Source: Acidobacteriota bacterium
Lineage (GTDB): Bacteria; Acidobacteriota; Vicinamibacteria; Vicinamibacterales; UBA2999
Direction: 5' to 3'
Assembly: GCA_016213695.1 (NCBI GenBank)
Contig: JACQZV010000038.1
Span: forward strand, 1-55,401
Length of the DNA stretch: 55,401 nt
Part shown: in pieces, positions 49,749-55,401 of the stretch
Numbering within the stretch: position 1 is the first letter of the stretch
Layout of the letters: every line of letters starts with the position of its first letter
The notes under the pieces: generated by a model
Told to the model about the DNA's origin: nothing
The model's database searches: none
The model's input: the letters and a program-made list of their open reading frames with translations, nothing else
Made by a program: the position numbers and the translations under genes

Positions 49749-50405
49749 TCAGCGGCCCTGAATCGGCGTGGGCGGGGCGTCCGGCTCGTTGTAGTTCATG
49801 AACTGATAGCGGATCTTCGTCCCGTTCTCATCGAGCCATCCGATTGACTGCTGGAAGATCGTCGGCGGGGGATACCCCCTGGGCACGGTCGCCTCGGCAA
49901 TGACCAGCCTGTTCGCGTGCATGTAGATGGACGCAAAGGTACCGGACTGATCGGCGTTGTTGGTGAGCTGCACCACCATTCCTGCCACAAGGTCCGAGAA
50001 ATTCGAGAGCACGCTCGTGATCTTTGCGTCTCGTTCCAGGTACTTCGACATCGCATAGACGACGGCGCTTCGTACGTCAGTCTTCCAGTAACCAAGACCG
50101 TACGCGTGAATCGCCAGATCCAGGGCGGGCAGGGCTCGTGATCGCTCCGAGAGGAGGCGCTCGATCGGGTTGTAATCGACCACGGTCACCGAGTAACGGC
50201 CGGACCCTTGCGTGCCGCTGTAGATCCGCGCCGGGAGGATGGCGCTGAACTGCGACTTCCAGGTCGTTTCCGTGATCGTCGGTTGACCCGGGAAGGTGAC
50301 GGTGAAGCGATCGTCCCGGCTGGCAAACTCGGTCCATTCCTGGGCGAACGACGTCCCCGACATGGCGAGGACCAGGGCTGACGAAAGGAGCGGTAGCAGG
50401 CGCAT
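49749..50405 (-). CDS. secreted protein of unknown function
   Basis: A 218-residue exported protein (signal peptide MRLLPLLSSALVLAMSGTSF, cut near FAQE). It begins WTEFASRDDRFTVTFPGQPT, a start seen in small secreted proteins of environmental bacteria that contain a PsbP-like or MOG1-like fold, but I cannot assign it firmly. Sequence is beta-rich with a central helix (LPALDLAIHAYGLGYW). It is probably co-transcribed with the next secreted protein, 29 nt away. Confidence 0.72.
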   Translation of the reverse strand: MRLLPLLSSALVLAMSGTSFAQEWTEFASRDDRFTVTFPGQPTITETTWKSQFSAILPARIYSGTQGSGRYSVTVVDYNPIERLLSERSRALPALDLAIHAYGLGYWKTDVRSAVVYAMSKYLERDAKITSVLSNFSDLVAGMVVQLTNNADQSGTFASIYMHANRLVIAEATVPRGYPPPTIFQQSIGWLDENGTKIRYQFMNYNEPDAPPTPIQGR

Positions 50406-50434
50406 GTATCGTTTCTCCGGCGTCGCGACCGGGT

Positions 50435-51136
50435 TCAGTTCCTGAACTCGACGGTCGTCTTCAATGTATTGCTGTCGATCCCGGCCGAATCAGTGACCCG
50501 TACCTGCAGATCGCATGGACCGGCGGCGGGGATGCCGCCAGCGGCTGTGCGCAGGTTGGGAAGGACGGCGCGCACGACACCGGCGCTCACCGTGCCCCTG
50601 ACCGCGCCGACGAGTGGTTCGCCGCCGCATCCGGCGGTAAACCAGATATACAGTTCATCGCCAAGATCGCCGGCCGCGTCAGCGGCAGCCAGTTGCAGTG
50701 CCACCGCCGGCTGATTCGCCTGTGGCGGCACGATTCTGAGATCGGAGATCGTGGGAAGGTGAGTCGGCACCGAGATCGTTGCGGGAGCGGTACGACCCGC
50801 CCGCATCACCAGTACCAAGGAGCGATCTCCCAGAGGCGCGTCCTTCGCGACGTCGAGGCTGATCTCCCACCATCCGACGGCCTGTTCCGTCTGGCTTCCG
50901 GTCCCCTTGATGCCGGAGATCGTCACCCCGGTTGACGGTGAGATCTCGGCGGCCTGGACCGCGTCCGGGCTGACAATCGCCACGTTGACGACGGTTGTCC
51001 GACCGCGTGCCACGTGTCGCGGATAGACCGTCTCGATTCCGATTCGCGGCGACTGTGCCCCTTGTCCAAGAGCGGACCCGGCAGACAGGAGGGAGACCGT
51101 GGCTCCGACGACCGCGCGCACCCGATAGCGTTTCAT
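50435..51136 (-). CDS. secreted beta-sandwich protein of unknown function
   Basis: A 233-residue exported protein (signal sequence ends SALGQ). The sequence is almost entirely beta-type: TTVVNVAIVSPDAVQAAEIS, GWWEISLDVAKDAPLGDRSL and SGDLG-like turns, ending CDLQVRVTDSAGIDSNTLKT. This suggests two Ig-like domains. A Cys pair (AGCGG and PCDL) may form a disulphide. No catalytic motif is visible. It is first in a pair with 49749-50405. Confidence 0.7.
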   Translation of the reverse strand: MKRYRVRAVVGATVSLLSAGSALGQGAQSPRIGIETVYPRHVARGRTTVVNVAIVSPDAVQAAEISPSTGVTISGIKGTGSQTEQAVGWWEISLDVAKDAPLGDRSLVLVMRAGRTAPATISVPTHLPTISDLRIVPPQANQPAVALQLAAADAAGDLGDELYIWFTAGCGGEPLVGAVRGTVSAGVVRAVLPNLRTAAGGIPAAGPCDLQVRVTDSAGIDSNTLKTTVEFRN

Positions 51137-51265
51137 GCAGCGGGCAGTATCTAGGCGGTGGCTTGCGTTGTCAACGTGACGGGCGGAGAGTATTGCCGCC
51201 CGGCAGTCCCGGGCCTACAATCCTGGGCAACCGAAATGTCCGCGTTCTCTCGTCAGGAGACGGAA

Positions 51266-51931
51266 ATGAGATTCTTGCGAATTCTGGCAGGTCTGCTGGT
51301 GGTGATGTCCGGAGCGGCCGGAGCGGTGGGAGCGGCGTCACAGGCGTCCCGGGCCGCGCTGCCACAGGATATCCATCCCGAGACGGGCAACCGTTTTCCA
51401 GCGCTCAAGCGGGAAGCGCTCAACGACGAGGGGAAGAAACTTTACGACACGAGGGGAGTAGTGGATGCCTTCGGGCCGGGCGCGATACGGCTCTACAGCC
51501 CCCCGGTGGCCGCGGCCATGACCGGTGTGAACGACTATCTGCGGCGCAAGTCCGGTCTCGAGCCGCGCCTCGTGGAATTGGCCATCCTGGTCACGGCGCG
51601 GGAAATGGACTGCGAGTATGTGTGGACCGCGCACGAACCTGCCGCGCAGAAGGCGGGCCTGGCGCAGGCAGTCATCGACACCGTGAAATACCGCAGACCG
51701 CTGACGACGCTGGGAGACAAAGAGGCGGTCATCGTGCAGCTGGGCCGTGATGCGATCTCGAAACACAAGGTGGGCTCGGATACGTTCGCCCGCGCCGTGA
51801 AACTGTTTGGACACCAGGGCGTCGTCAATGTGGTGTCCCTGATGGGCGACTATGCGGCGACCACGATGTTGTTGAATGTGTCCGACCAGCACGTGCGTCC
51901 CAAAGACAAGTCGCTGCTGCCGATACCGTGA
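51266..51931 (+). CDS. exported carboxymuconolactone decarboxylase/AhpD-like protein
   Basis: A 221-residue protein with signal peptide MRFLRILAGLLVVMSGAAGA and ATG 51266 preceded by AGGAGA. The helical core matches the CMD family. The motif is E113-x-D-C116-E-Y-x-W-x-x-H123, the single-Cys form rather than the CxxC of AhpD, as in gamma-carboxymuconolactone-decarboxylase-like proteins. Export is unusual for this family. It may act on a lactone or peroxide in the periplasm. It precedes the sulfur-carrier gene by 40 nt. Confidence 0.87.
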   Translation: MRFLRILAGLLVVMSGAAGAVGAASQASRAALPQDIHPETGNRFPALKREALNDEGKKLYDTRGVVDAFGPGAIRLYSPPVAAAMTGVNDYLRRKSGLEPRLVELAILVTAREMDCEYVWTAHEPAAQKAGLAQAVIDTVKYRRPLTTLGDKEAVIVQLGRDAISKHKVGSDTFARAVKLFGHQGVVNVVSLMGDYAATTMLLNVSDQHVRPKDKSLLPIP

Positions 51932-51971
51932 AGCTGGCCGGCAGGCGCAGCGATCGGCTTCGTCTCACGCC

Positions 51972-52259
51972 ATGGGCCCGGCGCCGACCATCACGCTCCA
52001 TGTCCCGGGCCCGCTGCGCGTGTACTGTGCGGGCGCGGAGCAGCTCTCGATTGCGGCGGACACCGTGCGCGCCGCGCTCGAGAACCTCGAGCGCAGCCAG
52101 TCCGCGCTGTATCGCAATGTCTGTGACGAAACGGGGACGGTGCGCCGGCACCTCAACGTGTTCGTGAACTCGGATAACGTGCGCGACCTCGACGGGGTCG
52201 ACACGACGCTGGCGGCCGGGGACGTGGTCACGATCCTGCCGGCGGTCTCAGGAGGTTGA
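51972..52259 (+). CDS. ubiquitin-like MoaD/ThiS-family sulfur carrier
   Basis: A 95-residue beta-grasp protein ending in the diagnostic Gly-Gly (LPAVSGG) needed for thiocarboxylation or conjugation. The core LHVPGPLRVYCAGAEQLSI, LNVFVNSDNVRDLDG and TTLAAGDVVTILP matches MoaD/ThiS. The ATG 51972 is chosen since the frame upstream is in the CMD gene. The BNR-repeat gene follows with a 1-nt gap, a pairing seen in many bacteria. No E1-like or moaE gene is nearby. Confidence 0.88.
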   Translation: MGPAPTITLHVPGPLRVYCAGAEQLSIAADTVRAALENLERSQSALYRNVCDETGTVRRHLNVFVNSDNVRDLDGVDTTLAAGDVVTILPAVSGG

Positions 52260-52260
52260 C

Positions 52261-53373
52261 GTGGCGGATCGAGTCATGCTCACCATCGGCACGAAGAAAG
52301 GCGTGTTTGTCGCGGAGGCCGCGAAACCGAGGCGCAGCTTTGCGCTGCGCGGACCGTTCGGTCCCGGCGTCCCTGTGTATGCGACGCTGATTGACACCCG
52401 CGGCACGCCGCGCCTCTATGCCTCGAGCTGCAATCCGTTCTTCGGCATGAAGGTGCTGCGTTCGACAAACATGGGGAAGAGTTTCGAGGAGACGAAGTCG
52501 GCGCCGGCGTTTCCCAAAGAGGATGGACGCGCGCTCGCCAACATCTGGTCGCTCGAGCCCGGCCGCGGCAGGAAGGAACTGTGGTGCGGCGTCGAGCCGG
52601 CGTCGCTGTTCAGGAGCCAGGATGCCGGCGATTCGTGGGAGATGGTGCCCGGTATCAGCAACCACGAGCACGCGCGCAAGTGGCAGCCCGGCAACGGCGG
52701 GCTCTGCATGCACACGATCATTCGCGACGGCAACCGCGTGCACCTCGGCATCTCGACCGGCGGGCATTATGTGAGCGAGGACGGCGGCGGCACGTTCCGG
52801 GCGGCCAATCAGGGCGTCGGCGCCGGCTTCGCGCCCGATCCCTATCCCGAGTTCGGGCAGTGCGTGCACAAGATCGCGCGGCATGATGACGCGCCCGGCC
52901 GGCTGTACATGCAGAACCACGGCGGATGGGCCGAGTGGAGCGGGCCCGGAGGCCCCCGGCCGGACATCGGCGTGCTGCGCAGCGACGACTACGGCCACTC
53001 GTGGCGATCGATCGCCAAAGGGCTGCCGTCCGACTTCGGATTTCCGATCGTGGTCCACCCGCACGACGCCGACACGGTCTACGTCATGCCTCTTGAGCCG
53101 TCGACGCGGTCCTGTCCAGGCGGCGCGCCCGCGGTGTGGCGCAGCGAAAATGGCGGCGACTCGTGGAGCCGGCTCGCGCGCGGGCTGCCGAAAAAGCAGA
53201 GCTACTTCACGATCCAGCGCGACGCGATGGACATCGACCGGCTCAAGACGCCCGCGCTCTACTTCGGCACAACCACCGGTCAGCTCTGGATCGGGCGGGA
53301 GGGCGGTGAGAAGTGGGACTGCCTGTTCGATGCGCTGCCCCCGATCCACAACGTCAAGGTCGCGGTCGTCTGA
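52261..53373 (+). CDS. BNR/sialidase-like beta-propeller protein (partner of the sulfur carrier)
   Basis: A 370-residue cytoplasmic beta-propeller with Asp-box repeats (RSTNMGKSFEET, RSQDAGDSWEMV, VSEDGGGTFRAA, RSDDYGHSWRSI, RSENGGDSWSRL). No signal peptide is present (MADRVMLTIGTKKGVF), in contrast to true sialidases. The last strand is NVKVAVV. GTG 52261 starts 1 nt after the MoaD/ThiS stop, so expression is coupled. The function of such propeller/sulfur-carrier pairs is not known; conserved His and Cys (NHEHARKW, GQCVHK) suggest a metal or catalytic site. Confidence 0.88.
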   Translation: MADRVMLTIGTKKGVFVAEAAKPRRSFALRGPFGPGVPVYATLIDTRGTPRLYASSCNPFFGMKVLRSTNMGKSFEETKSAPAFPKEDGRALANIWSLEPGRGRKELWCGVEPASLFRSQDAGDSWEMVPGISNHEHARKWQPGNGGLCMHTIIRDGNRVHLGISTGGHYVSEDGGGTFRAANQGVGAGFAPDPYPEFGQCVHKIARHDDAPGRLYMQNHGGWAEWSGPGGPRPDIGVLRSDDYGHSWRSIAKGLPSDFGFPIVVHPHDADTVYVMPLEPSTRSCPGGAPAVWRSENGGDSWSRLARGLPKKQSYFTIQRDAMDIDRLKTPALYFGTTTGQLWIGREGGEKWDCLFDALPPIHNVKVAVV

Positions 53374-53396
53374 GGCCTTCAGAAGGAGGAGTTCTC

Positions 53397-54959
53397 ATGG
53401 TACGAAAGTCACACGTTGTCGTCGCCGTCCTGGGCCTGCTGGTGTTGACGGTCGGACCGGCTGCCGCCCAGGATGCCAGGGCGGTCCTGCAGGCGGCGTC
53501 CAAGGCGATGGGGAATCCGAAATCGGTGCAGATGACCGGCGCCGGCTGGAACGCGGCCGTCGGCCAGAGCTTCACGCAGGAAGAGGACTGGCCGCGTTTC
53601 GAGGTGACGCGGTACGTGCGGACCATCGACTTCGAGGCCGGCACGTCGCGCGAGGAGTTCACGCGCAGGCAGGGAACCTTTCCGCCGAGGGGCGGCGGCG
53701 GCACACCCCTGCAGGGCGAGCAGCAGCAGGTGCTCGTCGTCAGCGGGAACAGCGCCTGGAACGTCGTGGACGGGAAGCCGGTGCCCCAGCCGGGACAGTA
53801 TCTCGCCGGGGTGCCGATTGCGGAGTTCCGGCAGCTCGATATCCTGCTGACACCGCACGGATTCCTCCGGGCGGCGATGACCGCAAAGGACGCCACGGCC
53901 ATCTCGCTCACACTCGGGTCGCCGACGGGCGAAGTGACGCCAAACGGGAAGGCGACGCTCGTCTCGTTCACGGTGATGGGGAAGTACAAGGTCGTCGGAA
54001 CGTTCGACGATCAGAACCTGCTCGCGCTCGTGCACACGTGGGTTCCGAACCCTGTCTACGGGGACATGCTGTACGAGCTGCGCTATCTCAACTACAAGGA
54101 CTTCGGTGGCGTCAAGTTCCCCACGGTGCTCCACATCCACCAGGGCGACCCGCGGCTGATGGTGGCGCATAACTCCATGGAGATCACGCTGAGCAACGTC
54201 CAGCCGAACATCGCTGTTCCGGCGATCGCGGTGCCGGCGGAGGTGCAGAAGGCGACCGCGCCGCCCGAGCGTGCGGAGTCACAGAAGCTGGCGGACGGCG
54301 TCTGGCTCGTGGCCGGCGGGACGCACAACAGCCTCGCCGTGGACTTCCGCGATTTCGTGACCGTGATCGAAGCGCCGCTGAACGAAGCGCGCTCCCTCGC
54401 CGTGCTGGCGGAAGTGGGCCGGCTCATCCCCAACAAGCCGATCCGCTACGTCGTCAATACGCACCACCACTTCGATCACTCGGGCGGGCTTCGCACCTAT
54501 CTCGCCCAGGGCGCGACGGTCGTGAGCCACCAGGCCAATCGTGACTTTCTCGAGGACGTGCTGTTCAGCCCCGGGGCGCGCACGATGATGCCCGACCGGT
54601 TCTCCACGTTCTATCCGTATTTCAGCGGAGGCCGGCGGCCGCTGCCGATTGAGACGGTCAACCAGAAGTACGTGATCAGCGACGGCGTGCGGACTCTCGA
54701 TCTGTACCCGATGCAGGGGCTCAACCATCACGGGGGCATGCTGCTCGCCTACTTCCCGAAGGAACGGATCCTGGTGAACGCCGACCTGTACTCGCCGCCG
54801 GCGCAGGGCGCCACGCCGCCGGCGCCGAACGCCAACATGAGAAGCCTTCAGCAGAACATCCAGCGGCTGAAGCTCGATGTGGCGCAGCACGTGCCGATCC
54901 ACGGGCAGCCGGGGCCGGCGGATATGTTCGTGCAGATTGTTGGCAAAGGAACAAACTAG
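53397..54959 (+). CDS. exported MBL-fold hydrolase with N-terminal beta domain
   Basis: A 520-residue exported protein (signal peptide MVRKSHVVVAVLGLLVLTVG). An N-terminal region of about 290 residues is LolA-like in strand content (LQAASKAMGNPKSVQMTGAG, YELRYLNYKDFGGVKFPTVL). The C-terminal MBL fold has an intact HHHFDH (H356, H358, D360, H361), then later QGLNHHGGMLLAYFPKERIL and VPIHGQPG for the remaining ligands. It is related to secreted MBL enzymes acting on lactones, esters or quorum signals; the substrate is unknown. ATG 53397 has AAGGAGGA upstream and follows the BNR gene by 23 nt. Confidence 0.9.
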   Translation: MVRKSHVVVAVLGLLVLTVGPAAAQDARAVLQAASKAMGNPKSVQMTGAGWNAAVGQSFTQEEDWPRFEVTRYVRTIDFEAGTSREEFTRRQGTFPPRGGGGTPLQGEQQQVLVVSGNSAWNVVDGKPVPQPGQYLAGVPIAEFRQLDILLTPHGFLRAAMTAKDATAISLTLGSPTGEVTPNGKATLVSFTVMGKYKVVGTFDDQNLLALVHTWVPNPVYGDMLYELRYLNYKDFGGVKFPTVLHIHQGDPRLMVAHNSMEITLSNVQPNIAVPAIAVPAEVQKATAPPERAESQKLADGVWLVAGGTHNSLAVDFRDFVTVIEAPLNEARSLAVLAEVGRLIPNKPIRYVVNTHHHFDHSGGLRTYLAQGATVVSHQANRDFLEDVLFSPGARTMMPDRFSTFYPYFSGGRRPLPIETVNQKYVISDGVRTLDLYPMQGLNHHGGMLLAYFPKERILVNADLYSPPAQGATPPAPNANMRSLQQNIQRLKLDVAQHVPIHGQPGPADMFVQIVGKGTN

Positions 54960-54983
54960 CTCCATGAGTCGATCGCCGACAGG

Positions 54984-55401
54984 TCAGCGCGTGACGTAGG
55001 TACGTAACGCGCCGAGGCTGTCGATAATCAGATCGGGGCGGACCGGGCACGCGACGGGCAGACCGGTCCGCCCCGTATCAACCCAGACGCCGGTCAGGCC
55101 GAGCGTCTGTGGCTGCCCGACGTCCCATTCCAGATTGTCGCCAACCATCCAGGCCTGCTCCGGCGCCACGGCGAGCTCCCGCAGCGCGAGCTGGTAGATT
55201 CGCGCGTCGGGTTTGCCGAAGCCCAGCTCCCCCTCGACGAGAATCAGATCGACGAGCGGCTGCAGTCCGAAGCGCTCGATCTTCTGACGCTGCGCGCCGG
55301 CCGCGCCGTTGGTGACGAGCGCCAGCCGGCACCCGGCCTCGCGCAGCCATTTCAGCGTGCCGATCGCGTCCGGAAACAGGGCCGTCCGCTCGTCGCGACA
55401 C
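54984..55401 (-). CDS. HAD-superfamily hydrolase, C-terminal part (cut by window edge)
   Basis: The frame is open from the right edge to a stop at 54984; the N-terminus with the catalytic DxD is outside. Visible parts are motif II (LALVTNG), motif III with Lys (FGKPDARIY) and motif IV (MVGDNLEWDV), all in the order of HAD-IA phosphatases such as phosphoglycolate or YjjG-type nucleotidases. No internal start is needed. Convergent with the MBL gene, 24 nt apart. Confidence 0.88.
   Translation of the reverse strand, partial: CRDERTALFPDAIGTLKWLREAGCRLALVTNGAAGAQRQKIERFGLQPLVDLILVEGELGFGKPDARIYQLALRELAVAPEQAWMVGDNLEWDVGQPQTLGLTGVWVDTGRTGLPVACPVRPDLIIDSLGALRTYVTR

Overview
The window is GC-rich and densely coded on both strands. 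The gene families point to an acidobacterium, most likely of the class Vicinamibacteria. They include a TonB receptor with a carboxypeptidase-like N-terminal domain, a membrane-anchored Ser/Thr kinase with TPRs, many DUF6152-like secreted proteins, and reaction-centre-type multihaem cytochromes. This placement is inferred from family content; there is no rRNA in the window.

Layout. 1-5.3 kb is a minus-strand run: a TonB receptor, an unknown secreted protein, and a DUF6152/partner pair. 5.4-8.4 kb is a one-gene Ser/Thr kinase with periplasmic TPRs. 8.4-13.1 kb is a giant mosaic secreted protein with a GGQDF pentapeptide array. 13.3-16.4 kb holds a Pch2/TRIP13-like AAA+ ATPase with a histidine-rich tail, translationally coupled to a double-cupin protein and divergent from a lone periplasmic binding protein. 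16.4-18.9 kb is a second DUF6152 cluster. 18.9-22.1 kb has an SGNH hydrolase, a PilZ protein, a Cys-rich mini-protein and a HipA/YjjJ-type kinase with a clear promoter-operator. 22.3-32.6 kb is mostly housekeeping: tRNA-fMet, FtsB/DivIC, CutA, DedA, a trans-sulfuration enzyme, an RNase III with an extra N-terminal domain, an ATPase with a changed Walker A, PurA, a PilZ protein, an ABC exporter, a LigD-type ligase and tRNA-Lys. 32.7-36.2 kb holds a B3 metallo-beta-lactamase followed by a putative insertion that carries a membrane-anchored SDR pseudoenzyme; a 29-bp duplication of bla sequence marks the far edge. 36.3-38.5 kb has a dihaem cytochrome, tRNA-Arg and a degenerate MBL-fold protein. 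38.5-46.3 kb holds three more DUF6152/partner modules around an IorAB-type molybdenum hydroxylase and an alpha/beta hydrolase. 46.3-49.7 kb encodes two multihaem cytochromes and an NHL-repeat protein. 49.7-55.4 kb has secreted unknowns, a CMD/AhpD-like protein, a ubiquitin-like sulfur carrier with a BNR-repeat partner, an MBL hydrolase and the C-terminal part of a HAD phosphatase.

The strongest candidate for an undescribed system is the recurring secreted module of a small DUF6152-type protein plus a 280-350 residue partner. It occurs five times here. Every small protein is predicted to start with His-His after signal-peptide removal, which resembles a copper histidine brace. The modules sit beside a TonB receptor, a periplasmic molybdo-enzyme and c-type cytochromes, which suggests metal or redox chemistry in the periplasm (inference). 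Other notable features are heptanucleotide tandem arrays with different words in several intergenic gaps, and many start codons 6-9 nt downstream of a -10 hexamer, suggesting leaderless mRNAs.
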